A DNA stretch of 64,000 nt from Elysia crispata (GCA_033675545.1 JAWDGP010003891.1:259501-323500), one strand, 5' to 3'. Counted from the stretch's first letter, positions 1 through 47,465 are shown. The notes: a model not told the origin generated them from the letters alone. Made by a program: numbers and translations.

Positions 1-887
1 GGTTTAGTATACATGGTAAAGAGAACAGGACCTAAAACTGAGCCTTGAGGGACTCCATATTTGAGAGGAAGATTTTGAGACGTTTCATTTCTCTCTTTAA
101 CACAATAAAATCTATTGGTAAGATATGACTCAAACCACGTAAGTACTGTACCCGACACAAGAAACGACTTCTTAAGCCTGTTTAGTAAAATTTCATGATC
201 AATAGTTCGAAAGCAGCTGTTAGATCAAGCAGCACAAGGAGACATAAGTTTTTGTCATCTACTAAGTCCAGAATATCTGAGGTCACTTTTAAAAGTGCAG
301 TCTCCGTGCTATGGTGCATCTTGTATGCGGATTGAAGAACTTCATCAAAACCGTTACTTTTAACGTGTTTCAGGACTTGACCTAATACAACTTTTTCCAG
401 AATTTTTGATAGAAAATTGAGATTTGAGACAGGTCTAAAGTTTTTAAGATCCGTTTCGTCAAGCCCGGGCTTCTTGAGAAGAGGTGTCACAATAGCACGT
501 TTGAAAATGTCAGGTACAACACCAGTGGCCAGAGATTCATTTATAATTTTTGTTATGTAAGGGACTAACTCCATTGTGTATTCCTTTAATAAAGATGTTG
601 GGATGGGATCTAAATCACACGTTTTGGGGGAGGATGCTTTTGTATACTTTGTAATTTCCTCTTCAGTTACATAGCAAAATTCAGTCATAGTATTTCCAAT
701 TCATGGTTCATGCTCATCTGGCAGTGATGTGTCGTTACCAAGAAATGTTCTTATATTATCAATCTTGTTATTGAAAGTAAGTAAAAATTGATTACAGAGT
801 TCTTTATCTTCTCCGGGTGGAAGGGAAGACGACGTTTGGTGTCCCATGAGATGGTCTGTTGTCTGGAAGAGTTCATCATCATCATCA
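1..887 (-). pseudogene. 5'-truncated, decayed L2/CR1-like non-LTR retrotransposon (reverse transcriptase part)
   Basis: Read on the minus strand, 688-182 encodes the fingers and early palm region of a non-LTR reverse transcriptase, with FRPVSNLNFLSKILEKVV, QSAYKMHHSTETALLKV and LLVLLDLTAAF. Bases 180-1 continue in another frame with ILLNRLKKSF and YGVPQGSVLGP. Upstream, 867-704 encodes the linker typical of L2/CR1 elements (LMGHQTSSSLPPGEDKELCN). Lesions: an in-frame TGA at 701-703 between linker and RT, and a one-base frameshift near 205-215 just after the first catalytic Asp region. The catalytic Y-A/M-DD box would lie beyond the left edge. No endonuclease is seen; the homology stops at the ATC/ATT array. 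A dead copy of a transposable element. Clade assignment is from motif style only. Confidence 0.85.
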
Positions 888-888
888 C

Positions 889-970
<82 letters not shown>

Positions 971-977
971 TTTATTA
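874..977. repeat. (ATC)n/(ATT)n trinucleotide array
   Basis: Uninterrupted ATT units, preceded by a few ATC units, directly at the 5' truncation point of the LINE fragment. Long open frames across it (poly-Ile, poly-Leu, poly-Asn) are artefacts of the repeat. Confidence 0.95.
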
Positions 978-1029
978 AAAACAATTTTTTTTTTGATTCC
1001 ACTCTTAATTGGCAAGAATTACTTGTGGC

Positions 1030-1200
1030 CAATTTCTGGCATGGCTTGGCGATGATTGGTCGACGATTTTCATCAACGTGACCAATCACTAATGACATAC
1101 CCAGGCATTTTGTCGGAAGGACTGCTTATACGGCAGTCAGTATAAATATGTCGCGTTCTCGAGAAGGTCGTATCGAAAAATGGCGTAGAATTTCCGGTCT
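1030..1200 (+). promoter_or_regulatory. possible promoter-like patch (CCAAT boxes, TATA-like, CpGs)
   Basis: Within otherwise AT-rich, CpG-poor DNA this stretch has ATTGG near 1055, CCAAT near 1082, a TATAAATATG string near 1140 and about ten CpGs between 1110 and 1200. It lies upstream of BTAF1 and could be its promoter/first exon area, but no coding exon with the required phase (two spare bases before a GT donor) was found in it. Inference only. Confidence 0.2.
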
Positions 1201-4200
1201 TCACGATTTATTTCCATTAAACAAACCAATTGATTCATGTGTTTACGTTAGACTATGTTATTGCTAATACTTTATCCATATGCTTCATAATCATATGCCA
1301 TGTAAAACCATACTCTAGATCTAGAGACCATATTGGTCGATATGAAGCTAGACTAAATCTAGATCAGCTCTAGATTGGGATTTGTGGATTGAGACAAGAG
1401 TACAATGTATTCTCAAGTTCCATATTTTATTTCTTTTAGAATCAACTGATGCATTTAATAACTAACGTTTGGTTGAGACTAAGTCTAGGTCGAAATAAGA
1501 GTTGTGCGTTTAACCAAACAAAGAACCCTTAGATTCTGGGGCTAAATAAGCCATGTAGTGAAAGTGGAATATCTAGGGGTAAATCAAAATCTAGAAGTAG
1601 GATAAAAAATAAAAATACCTAGTTTAAGAAGTCCATTGCAAGCTAAATTCACCCCAAATGATGAGTCTAATATAATAAGTTCACAACAACTTTGTCGAAG
1701 AAAGGAGATCAAAAGGTGCACTGGTTTTTTTTGTTTTTTTTTATTTGATTTGTTAAGCAATGTTCAACACTTTAAGTTAATTTTATCATTGATTTAAAAA
1801 CTTTGCTATCCAAAGATCTAGACCCAGAGGTACTAGAAAGTCCTCATCCCATACAATTAGAATAGACCTAATTTAAATGCTGATTAGTATTTTAGATGTT
1901 ATGTTCTAGCGACACTAAATGAAACGAGATTAAACAGTCGCTAAAGTTTTGGGAATAAGCACAGATTTAGACAGAATTTGACAATTTTTACAATTAAATT
2001 ACATGTAGGCCTACTTGTTTAGTGTACTATTATAAGCCTACTTAAAAATTTTTTTTTTACCAACAAAAGGGGAATCGCTGAGGAAGGTTGGACAAAAATA
2101 GTGAAAAAATTTATGGAGAGATTTTAAAACTGCACTATTTTCACTATTAAACATGCAAAAATTTAAAGATGAAAATGGTCTTTGACAGAGGCGTTAAAAG
2201 AAGCATGTGATTTAAAAAAAAATAGAATTAAAATACATGTATTTGAAATTTTGATGAGAAAAGGATAGAGATGGAGGAAGAGGAGGGAAGTGGTGTCAGA
2301 GATGACAGCGCGCAGCACTTAACTGACTGTCTTGAAAGGCATTTTGTTTGGCTGCTGAGTATAAGAATAACAAGTTTTAACTGGTCACTATCTGTATAGT
2401 TAACAGCTTTGCCTACCTACAGTGCTGTTTAAGTGTTATAACAGAAAGAAAGATCATGGGTAGTTAACTTTTACTTTCATTTCATAGGAGAAAAAAAGGG
2501 GCAGAGGGGAAAGTGCTGTTGTACAGAAGTTTCAATTAGATTTATAATTATATTTCTAAGTAGAAAAGAATTTTATCGAGGGGTTGCCAACTTTTGTGAT
2601 TCTATTCTATGCATCAGATTCAGAGGATGAATCTCAGATTACTTCGTCTCATGTGAGAAATTTTCAGAGTCAAATACAGGGAAAAAAGGCTTTTTCTCTG
2701 TTAGTTGAACACGAGGTGCTCTTTGAATTGGAGGTGTGCTGTACTGTAATGGCAAAGCATTTAAATTTTAAGTGATGTAGAACACCCCCAATTTTTTCTT
2801 TACATTTTAAACTGTTGAGTTTTTTACACTTTGAGCTCAAATGAAAAGTTGGGCAAATGTTGAGGATTTTGCTCATTTTGTGTAGACTGTGGTTATGTCA
2901 ATGTCAAGTCCACATATTTTGAAGTCATTCGGCTAAAAAAGGACTTTGAATCATCCGAAATTCGAATTATCAGAATACATAGAGAAAGAGAGTTAAAAAA
3001 AATGTGGACGACAGATCAGAAATGTCATACAAGTGTGCAGGGGGGGCAGAGGTGGGCCTAACCCCTTTCTCTCTTGTAGCCTTATTGCAGACTCTTGCCT
3101 GTAACATAGGTGGGCACACACACACCAGAATCACTCTCCGCGTGGAGCATAGCACTGCATGTACTTTATTTTATAAGTCTGGAAAAGTGCTTTCACTGTG
3201 TCAGAATAAAAAAAATCATGCCAAAATGCATCGTTACATGCATAGTACACACTCCGTCAATAAGTCACTTTTTCGTAAATCAAAGTTTTAATGAATTCCC
3301 ATATATATTATTATGAGGTTTCCACTGTAGTTATTTACACATGTAGGCCCTACATTAATGTCAAAGCATAGAGAATTTAATGCTCTATTCTGGTTAATCT
3401 GAAATTTTGGTTTTCAAGTTCAATTGATATTTTATGTCTCTTAAGATTCTCTAAGTGGTAATATAAATATGCAATGCTAAAACGGATGCCATCATTTATA
3501 AGTTTTTTTCTTTGTTTTACATCTTCAAAGTATCTAAATAATTGTAAATGAAAATTCAAAGACAATAAATATTATTAAGCACTGATAAGTGTATTGATCA
3601 ATGTATCAAAACAAGTTTGGAATTGATAACAAGTAAAACTTTTTTTCATGTGGTAAAATCAGGGCAAGGAAGCATTCTATGTTCCCTATGGATTCTGGTC
3701 CAACTTTAGGACGGTTTGAAGCAAATTCCTAAAATAATTGATATTGTCTTTGCTCTGATGGGTTTAGATGCTGCTAAGCTCATTTCCCATAACTCTAACT
3801 GCTTATTTCAAAAAGTGAGAAACGAAGATATAGATTACTGTAGTGAGAGGTGGGTGGTGTTCAGAATTATGAATAAAAGAGGTGTCATCAATCAAATCTT
3901 GGCCCTATCATTATCACTGCAAGAAGCTAATATTAGTAATAAGTGGTTTGGTAATGAGTGGTGTTGATTTTTTTTGTTTTTGATTTTAAATAACAAATAG
4001 GGAAATGGGTAAACCTTGTTTCATATCTTTATAATGGAACAGAGTGGCAGTCATAGGTAGATTGAAGAAGCTATGTTCATGAAAGATAGAAATTTGGCAT
4101 TTTGTGCACAAACTGTAAATCCAGATGACTCTAGGTACTTATTGGTTGCTACCTTGTTGGACTTCGAGATTATTTTTGTGTGAATGAAATGTAACAAAAT

Positions 4201-5513
4201 CTTGTTTCATCCCTTTATTATTTGACATTCGCTTAATTTCTACATAAAGAATTTGTTTGTCCTTTGAATCAGGACACAATGACATTAACCAGGCAAAGAG
4301 GGCCAATAGTTTTTAAGTGCCATAAATGATGCCAAATGTTGGGCAAAATATTTCGAGGTGAAATTGTTACAGAAAACAGTGTCTTTTAAAAAGCTGGGAT
4401 CATGCAAAAAGAGAACTTGATTGAAAATTGACTTTATGGCATTGAAAGTTTTCAGTTGGAGGCTGTGATCAATCATCAATTCACTTGATATGGCACTTAT
4501 CAAGTTTATAGTACCTCACTAGAGTACCGGTGGCCAATTGACTGTGGTAACTGACTAAATATGGAATTTTTTGTTGATTTTTAGAGCAAAAAATGCCTTA
4601 ATAAGTGGCACTGAGGTTCCATAAGTCGCACAAAAAAATAAAACCTTCAGAGCCAATGATGTATCACTATCAGGGATGTATTATGTATTAACAATGAGAT
4701 TAAGATAAACATATCAGAATGTCATGATTTTGATAAAGGGCATTTCAAATAAATCTATTGTCTTTTTTATTTTTCAGAGTGGTTTTATTATCAGTGTAAA
4801 AATCTACAATTTTTTAAAAAAGTCAAATGGAAACTTCTAAAAATTGAAAGACTGAGATCCAGCTCACTATGCTTTATCATTGTATTTTTGAGCTCAAAAG
4901 TGAAAGAAGAGTGGCTTGCATGAAATAGTTTGATCAAGGAAGTTCACTCAAGATTGACAAATGAGTACAAGGTACCTCTGTCTTACTCTTAGTATGTTCT
5001 TAGCTAATCTGAAAGTCTTATTTATGTAAACTATAGAATAAATGTAACTTGTATTTCAAAATGTTGTTATTACAGTGCTGATTAAAACTATTTAAGATAA
5101 TACATCAATTAACTTCTACTATAATTTTACCTTATTTGAGGATTATTTAACTAAGAATCATCAGTTGTGTCTTAATCTAGTTTTTTTCAGTAAACTGTTG
5201 TAGTTTTCATCCTTTTTTATACCTTGTTAGTTATTTTTCATCTATGCCTGTAAAGTGTAAGTGATAGTGGTAGTGTGAGCATATCTCCAGCATCCTAAAG
5301 AGAGGAGGCAAGAATAAAATATGGATATGGATTGAACTTGTACAAATTTCTGCTGAAAAGGAAGATAATTTTTTTTCATGTCTATATATAATCTGTTGCA
5401 TACACAAAGTGCTTAAAGATTGCTTCAACCACTTTCTCAAAAAATTAGATAATAAACACCTATTGAGATCTATATACATTGTACCTATACCCTCCTCATA
5501 TTTATATTCCCAG
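1201..5513. other. non-coding upstream region or BTAF1 intron 1
   Basis: About 4.3 kb of AT-rich DNA with no recognisable protein similarity. It contains TCTAGATCTAGA-type motifs (1310-1380). At 4034-4056 there is an ATG-led 23-base segment ending in AG before a GT (encoding MEQSGSH plus two bases) whose phase fits BTAF1 exon 2; this is a weak candidate for the first coding exon. A pogo-like end may lie at 3290-3329. Confidence 0.4.
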
Positions 5514-40200
<34,687 letters not shown>

Positions 40201-43200
40201 AGAAAGGCTTAAAAGTACAGAATGATTTGGAAATGTTGCAAATTGCTGTTATTTCTAGGATAATACAATCAAGAATTAAAGATGGATACATGAATTTATA
40301 GATTTACTATTCGAATAATGATGGTTTGAAAGTTATGCCAGCTTGCAAGATTGAAACAAAGTTTCGAAACAAATGTGTCTGTACGGTTCTGTACAACAGA
40401 GATGAAAGATAAACAAGTGAATTGGACTAACATACTCAGGAAGAATTAATTTATCAGCATTAAAAGTCAACATAGATTTTAAAAGATCATGATCCACCAA
40501 GCAGGGATTCAGAAAAAGTGAATTTAGCTAACATGATTTTGGAGAAACCTAGAAGAGCTTTGCTGCTCCTTTAAAATCTATACCTCAAGTTTATCTGGTA
40601 AGGATTGAGTGAGAAGATCATCTCTAAATCTATTTGATAAATCTGGTCCAAATGAAATGGGAAATATATGATATATTTAAGCACAAAACTAATTTAAAAT
40701 TCCAAGCTTGAGCAATATATTTATTATTATATGAGGTAATGGTCAATGAAATTTCATTGCAGGTTTTGTTTCATATGGAAGAGGCATATTAAGTTATAGT
40801 TGGGCTTAAGTATTCAAAAAGTAACTATGGTGGAAATTATTTTTGTTGTTTTTCTTTTTTTTTCCCATCTTGTACTTTCAGTTGTGTTTGACAAGTTGAT
40901 TCAATTGAACCGTTTATTAAATATTTTACAGTAATTAGAGAATTAATCTTGAATTGTATTATAGACAGGAAAACGTTCCAGCTGTATCATGAAATTTAAA
41001 ATTTTTTTCATTAAAAGATTGACATAGATATAGCTTTATAGGTAGATTGAGATATCCCTTAAAAATCAATGGAGTAAAATATCTTTTTTTTTTTTTTTAA
41101 TTGAAAGTGTATAGGATAATGATTGGAATTGATTGAAAGAGTGTGATAGAAGGAGAAAGTGATCTAAAAAAGATTTGATTTGAGCAAGGGAAATGACTTT
41201 CTTGCCATTTTTCTTTTCTGCTTGGAATAGTGCATATGTCTTGCATTCAGTGCAAATGATTTGCATGTCACATACATCAGATTAATTTAGAAACATTTCA
41301 TTTTTCTTAACTTCTCTATGGTGAAGCTTGCATTAAATTTCTTACATCAGACTCATTAAAACTGGTTTTGAGACATATGACTATGCTTTTATGTAGGGTC
41401 TAGCTGTGTTTTTTTTTTTTTATGTTTTTGTTGTTTTTTTTTCAAACTGTGGGTGGCAAATTAGTTATGAGATTTCTTTCATTTTTATTTTATTTTGGTT
41501 TGTATGTTTGTCTGACAAGCCGTTTTTTTTACATATACTTTTGAATTCACGTTTCTTGAGTTTTGGCTGCCCTATACTTTCATAATGATCTCCTTAACCA
41601 TTCAGAAAAGATTGGTTAATTATTTATTAATTTATTGTAATATTACTTTGACTGTTTTGCTATTTATGTTCAACACTCTGCTTTAGTGCAATGTGTACGA
41701 TGGGCAGTGACAGTTTTAATGAATTTAACTTGGGTGAAAATATTGTTTTGTTCAGGTAATGCCATTCAAGTTTATGTATCTATCTTTAACTATCTCTAAA
41801 ACCAAATACTGCGGTTAGAAAAAAACATCCAATTGTAAACAAAATTATACACCACAAAGAGTTGAAGCTTTACATCACTGGTGAGGAAGAAGAGACAGAT
41901 AAATGAAGAGCAAAATTATCATCTTGAGGTTAACCAAAATGCATTGGATGAAGTTTGAGAAATAAGGGGAAAAATTATATAAGGTTGTTCTTTCTCTCCA
42001 GTGATATTTTAAATTTTTATAATGTCAAGATTTTTGTGAACGAGAATCTAGAAACTTAATTACAAATCAAGTAATTTTGCAATAATTTAATTGCATATCA
42101 AGTAATACAGCACCTTCTCATCCACTTTGATAGTTATATATTAATACTTTGTGGATAAATCTAATGATCTAATGGTCTAGGGAAAAATAAAGAAAAAGTG
42201 CTTGTGGAGTAAACCACACTAAAAGTGTGTCTTGATATATGTCCCACGGAGTTGCTAGTTGCTAGTAAGTTATTGAGGAATCTCTCTCAGTTATGTTATT
42301 TATCAGTAGTTTAAAAGAGTTAATCTTATATTTCGTTGTGAGAATATTCATTATGGCAGGATGGCAGAGACCTTTTCCCATATTTTTTCATATATCTAGA
42401 TTTTTTGGTCGAGATAAGACTTAGCTTTTGAAAATTCTTTTTTTAAATTACTCACTGCAGTTTAAGATTTGAAAGAAACTCTTTAGGTAATAAAAAAAAT
42501 AGAAGTCCAAAAATTACTATGCTCATTATACAACCAGAGCAATCTTTAACTCAGATGGTGATTCTGGTGCGTAAAGTTTGCGCCTATAATGCATAATATT
42601 AAAAGATACATATCTATTTTTTTTGTAATTTGTTCTTAAATTATTTTTTACTCTTTTGATTGACATGTTGTTTGATTTTGTCTTCCAAGTAAATCTTCCT
42701 TTTCATAAGAAGCATTTTCCTAGATTTTCAAATGTATTAAAGTGCATGAAATTAAATTTTTTTCACTTGTTTGGCTGTGGTGTTTACCTGAGTCTTCCTA
42801 ATACAATATTAAGTACAAAAATAATGTAAAAGATATTAAAAGAAAAAAAAGAAAGAAACATGGCAAAGAATGAGGAAAGTTGGAGCCTAAGAACTGTGTA
42901 AATATTTCCTTTCAGTCAATACTTGTATTTGAAACAAAATTGCTTGTCTTGGTGTTAATGTAATCTTTTTGAAAAAATTAAAGAGATTAAAATTCATTGT
43001 ATTTTTGTTCTTGTGTCACTGTTTTTGAATGCAAGGAGCAGATGAATCGCAACTTTCAAGGACCCATTATTAAGACATTTTGTATCAGCTTCAAGATATC
43101 TTTGTACATGAATGTTAAATTTTAAACAATTTATGAACTTTTAGGACTGAATGGTTTATAGCAAAAAACAAAATCCAACCTTTTATCAAAGAGAAGGTAT

Positions 43201-43513
43201 GAGAGGTGGTTATCGCATGTACAAGCAGAATATGACTTATCTTAAAATGATTGCTAATGAGTTAGATATTGGAAGTTAGAACATGACAAAAAGGCATTGG
43301 AAAGTTAAATGCATGTAATTCCTCTTTTTCTTATTACTTCAAAAAAGCTCTAAGTACAACTTAATATTTTTTAAAGAATACTGATAATTTCATATAATTT
43401 TCAGAACTGAAAAGCGGAGAAAAATGCATTCCTAATTATCAACATTTTAAGTGTGGTAAGAGTGATGTTGGATTTTTTCGACAGGGTACCAGATATTTAT
43501 ACTTGTGACGACG

Positions 43514-43566
<53 letters not shown>

Positions 43567-45029
43567 TTTTTTTTGTAAACACTGAAAATATGTTTATTGA
43601 AAAATCTTATCATTTTTTTTAAAAACAATTTTGGCCCATTTTAAAAAGATTGACTTTAGATACAATAAATTTGTTGAAATTCTATCTCTAAAATTTCATT
43701 TCTTATTATTTTCTGAAATGATCATTGAGGACTGAAAAAAATATCAGGAAGAATTTAGTGTTAGGATTAACAATAACACCACCAAAATTCTGGTTGTTTG
43801 AGCAATTAGCTTATGACAATCTTATAGATATCAGAATATTTTTTTAAGACAAAGGTAATGAAATTAAATACCTACAAGTTTTACATGTCAATACTTTAAA
43901 GCAAAGAGAAGTTTTCATAAAATCTTTATAAAGAAATGAAGTTGAGTCATAGGAGTTTAACACACCTCATCTCTAAAAGCATTCTCCTGACAAGACATCT
44001 TATAATCAGCTAAACGAACTGTACAAATGTCCCCCAAAAGCACATCTATTAAATAGTGGTACAAATCATTGAAGATCTCACAGAATTTTATATATTGGTA
44101 CTTACAAAAAGCATACTTAGCGCAGAGCCAAATATACTTCAAAGAAAAAAGGTTAAATAATGTATGTAAATTCTTCAGAGCTGATTTAACCTGCCTTCAA
44201 CCCCTGCTGTATGCGTCCACTTTCAAAGTACAGTTTATAAAAATAAATATTAGTAGAGGCAAGCCAACTTAGGGACAGTAAAACTGTAGTAATTTCACAT
44301 TTCCTTTGAATTATAATTCATAATTGGTTTATAAAAATTGATAAAATAAATGGAAGCAATGTGCAATATTCACATCTACTTCAACATTGCAGTGAATATC
44401 CTTATCATTAATGACCATGGTTTTAAGGTCTAATTCTTTTTAGCATCACCATTAAAGCTGTAGAAGACAAACAGACATTGCTTTTTTTTTCTTTTTGGTA
44501 TACAGTTAAACTGGCAGTTGATTGATTATTTGATATTTTCTTTGGCTTATAGATCATTTTAAATCATCTCTGCACATTACATAGGCTGAGAGAGCCATGA
44601 AATTGGCACACCAAAGTCATCCAGGGGTGATAATGACTTTCAGAAATTCTCCTTACAGTACCTAAATATTAAGAAGCATTGTTTTTCATTATGAAGAACT
44701 ATGTTTTTTTTTAACAAAAATGTTCAAAGCACATGGAGTTATACGAAAGAAAACAGTTTTATGAAATTCTTCTGCGAGTTATTGGAGCTTCAAGGGCTTA
44801 AGTTTACCCTCGCCTCTTCCATTGTCTTTGACTTACAATTTCTGAATTTCTCCTTCTTTCTGTATTTGGCAGCTGAAGAGTGTTGGACAATTATGCGATC
44901 GAAACCCTGCTGTCAAATAAGGTACTTTGAAAAACGAAGGGAAGGTTCACCTGTTTTTGAATGTGTCAATCTTCTTTTATATAATTATATAAGTATAACA
45001 TACAGGAACTTAAAAGTAAGATCGTCTAC

Positions 45030-45031
<2 letters not shown>
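40201..45031. other. BTAF1 3' UTR and intergenic DNA
   Basis: AT-rich and non-coding. The first canonical AATAAA after the stop is at 42186-42191; ATTAAA variants occur earlier (near 40274 and 40916), so the cleavage site is undetermined. Contains an ATT array at 43513-43567. Confidence 0.5.
43513..43567. repeat. (ATT)n microsatellite
   Basis: About 16 ATT units followed by ACT and a T run. Confidence 0.95.
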
Positions 45032-45096
<65 letters not shown>

Positions 45097-45098
45097 AA

Positions 45099-45132
<34 letters not shown>

Positions 45133-45133
45133 T
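45032..45133. repeat. compound (AT)n-(CT)n-(CA)n microsatellite
   Basis: About 29 AT units, then seven CT units and eight CA units. It lies 160 bp upstream of the ATG at 45296, so it may fall in that gene's promoter. Confidence 0.95.
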
Positions 45134-45291
45134 ATTATTTAAATCTAAGTAATGATATATTTTTATTTTTATGAATAAAGCAGATTTGTTCTGGAACTTA
45201 GACGAACTATGTACCACTCTTTGTAAATGAAATCAATTAATGTCACCATCGCCCACTCTTCAGAATGTGTAGTTTGTCATCTGCTGTGGTT

Positions 45292-45303
45292 GAAGATGGC
45301 GGC
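45292..45303 (+). promoter_or_regulatory. TISU element (GAAGATGGCGGC) around a start codon
   Basis: Matches the SAASATGGCGGC consensus at every position. TISU elements act both as YY1-type promoter sites and as initiators for cap-proximal translation on very short 5' leaders. This fixes the ATG at 45296 as the probable start and predicts transcription beginning only a few to about 30 bases upstream. Confidence 0.75.
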
Positions 45304-45508
45304 TTCCAGGGTTGATTCAAGTGGATCGAGAACTCGTAGATTGTGTGTACGTTATCGAAAATTTTTTATTGCAGCAGGTGTGACTTTAGGATTTCAGTTA
45401 TTTCTTTGCCACTCTTTTTTACATATAAACTTACGAGCCGGTGATTCAGACATTTACAAGAAGGATGGCAGTGGCAAAGTGCCTTTTTCCAAGAAGGATA
45501 ATGAAGAG
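45296..45508 (+). CDS. first coding exon of a type II membrane protein, possibly peptide O-xylosyltransferase
   Basis: 71 codons from a TISU ATG to a good donor (GAG|gtaagc), phase 0. The product has a short basic cytosolic tail (MAASRVDSSGSRTRR, then VRYRK), one hydrophobic segment at about residues 24-43 (FFIAAGVTLGFQLFLCHSFL) and a charged hydrophilic stem. This is the layout of Golgi type II glycosyltransferases. The RYR-x-FF...QLFL pattern recalls the N-terminus of invertebrate xylosyltransferase (oxt), which starts glycosaminoglycan chains by adding xylose to serine in core proteins; that assignment is from memory of the family and is tentative. An upstream in-frame ATG (45227) is less likely. 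No further exon was recognised to the right edge, so the catalytic part lies beyond 64000 or in exons I could not see. Confidence 0.6.
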
Positions 45509-47068
45509 GTAAGCGTCTAGATTCCAGATCTAGAATCTATCAGGAAACCTAGATCTACAAGGACTGCAGTACGACTATGAAAGGTTTTCAACATATATCT
45601 AGATCAGAAATTTGCTATAGGCTATTGGGAAAAGGGAAGGACTGAATGGGTATGGTACCTCTATCATACTGAAGAGGATTTCATTTGATAGATTGCCATA
45701 AATTTTATTTGGTATTATTGCAGATATCGGCCGAACTCACCCTAAGCTTTAAAAATTTTTTTTTCTAAATGAATTTGATATGCTGAACACGAATCTGAAG
45801 ATTTTAACGGTCGCAAATAAATATTTTTCAAAATACAAGCATTTTTGTGTTGCTCTAAAATCCCATTAATGATTAAACTACAAGTTTCGATTTCGTAAGG
45901 AAACATTCAATTGTGAAGCCCGACGTGAGGTGGCCCAATATCTGCAATTTTACCTTTTATTTTAAGTAGGCCTAATTCATTTTCTAAACATCAATTACCA
46001 ATAATAAAACAAAAAAGAAAACTTCGCCATCATATATTTATATCATATCTTAATATATTAAACCTTCGTACCCCATCAGAAGTCCTACGGGGAAAAATTT
46101 TGTTTCAAAATTCAATTGTATGGCTTGATTTTGAGTGTAATGAGCTCATTTCATGAATGATAACATTGCTTTTGTTAAATTGTGAAAAACTTTATTTCAT
46201 CTTTGCAGCTCCCCTTTATATTTGTACTCATTTAGAAAAGCAAAATAATTGGACAGAAATTCATTTCAAATTTGTTATTAACATACCCAAAGAACACTAG
46301 ATCTAAGTTATATATCTAAAGGAAAATAACTTGAAAATTCTATTGAAAGTCAAGTTTATGCTACGCTAGGATTTAAGGTTTTGCTATATATTTAAGGAAC
46401 TAGTCTGAGGGTTTTATTTGTCACATTATGCACTTTCAGGATCTGAACATGCAAAGTGGAAGAAATATTTTACTGTATATAACAATTTTTTTTAGTGTAT
46501 CCATTTGTACATACTGAATGGTTCAATTTTACCTCCTAATCTACATAAATTAGATCTACAAAATAATCACAAAAATTTTTATCTTTATGGTCCACTGACT
46601 CCAATCATAACAGCTACTTTATTATAAATAAAAGGGGTAGTTCAAAGATGATTGGGTTCCCAAGATAAGATTAGATGCCTGATTTATCTTGAGTCGCACC
46701 ACATTCAATGATCTAGTTAGCCCTATGTTTGTCATTACGGAAAACTGCTTTCTCTGTTTAAGAGCTGTACAGAATCTTGCAAGACCTTCGAGGGCATACT
46801 TTTACCAATAGAATTTCAGCCTCTACATCCAATCTCTATCACAACTTACTAGTACTGATAATCCCACATCAAGGTCAGATGCCTTTTGAAGTTGATGAAA
46901 GGCAAAACTGCTTCTTTTATTGGCAGCTTTACGACATAAAAAATTTGCTTCTTTATGAGAAACCAAGTCTTTATTAATTATTGTAGAACTAGAGTTTAAA
47001 TATAGATTTATGTACCATTGCCTCGTGTCTACTATCTAGTAACTTAAAATATAGTCTAGATAAATTTT
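45509..47068. other. non-coding, probable intron
   Basis: AT-rich, with several TCTAGATCTAGA-type motifs between 45516 and 46560. No similarity recognised. Confidence 0.4.
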
Positions 47069-47316
47069 GAGCTACATATTATGTGTTCTTTTGCGTAAGA
47101 TTCTATAATCATAATTCGTAACTGAAGAAGTATTGATCAAACGAACATAAGGTTTCTGTTTACATCTATGAAAAGCAATGGTATTTTTTTTTGAGCCACA
47201 TATTATGTGTTCTTTTGCGTAAGATTCTATAATCATAATTCGTAACTGAAGAAGTATTGATCAAACGAACATAAGGTTTCTGTTTACATCTATGAAAAGC
47301 AATGGTATTTTTTTTT
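47069..47316. repeat. 124-bp tandem duplication
   Basis: Copies at 47069-47192 and 47193-47316, each beginning GAGCYACATATTATGTGTTC and ending in a T run; nearly identical. Confidence 0.93.
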
Positions 47317-47322
47317 CTTTTA

Positions 47323-47411
47323 ACTACTACTACTACTACTACTACTACTACGACTATTTCTCCACCTCCTCTTCCTCTTATCTTCCTCCTCCTACTACAA
47401 CTACTACTAAT
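47323..47411. repeat. (ACT)n with CTC-rich interior
   Basis: ACT units, then a degenerate CTCCTCTTC stretch and further ACT units. It immediately follows the 124-bp duplication. Confidence 0.9.
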
Positions 47412-47465
47412 TGTAGAATTTAAAAAAAATGCTAAACTCTTGGGCACTGGTGAAAGATGGAATAA

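Noticed and set aside
1149-1268. Short frame starting MSRSREGRIEKWRR in the CpG-containing patch
   Set aside because: ATGTCGCG would join in sense to exon 2 (Met-Ser-Arg-Leu-Asp), but there is no GT-AG solution at that point; probably coincidence.
3290-3329. Possible pogo-like right end (GAGGTTTCCACTGTA)
   Set aside because: The word resembles TA-flanked CAGTGGAAACCTC termini, but no convincing matching left end was found upstream (best region about 2884-2950). Not annotated as an element.
44701-45174. 157-codon plus-strand frame
   Set aside because: Its C-terminal half is the AT/CT/CA microsatellite and the rest has no recognisable domain; low-quality codon mix.
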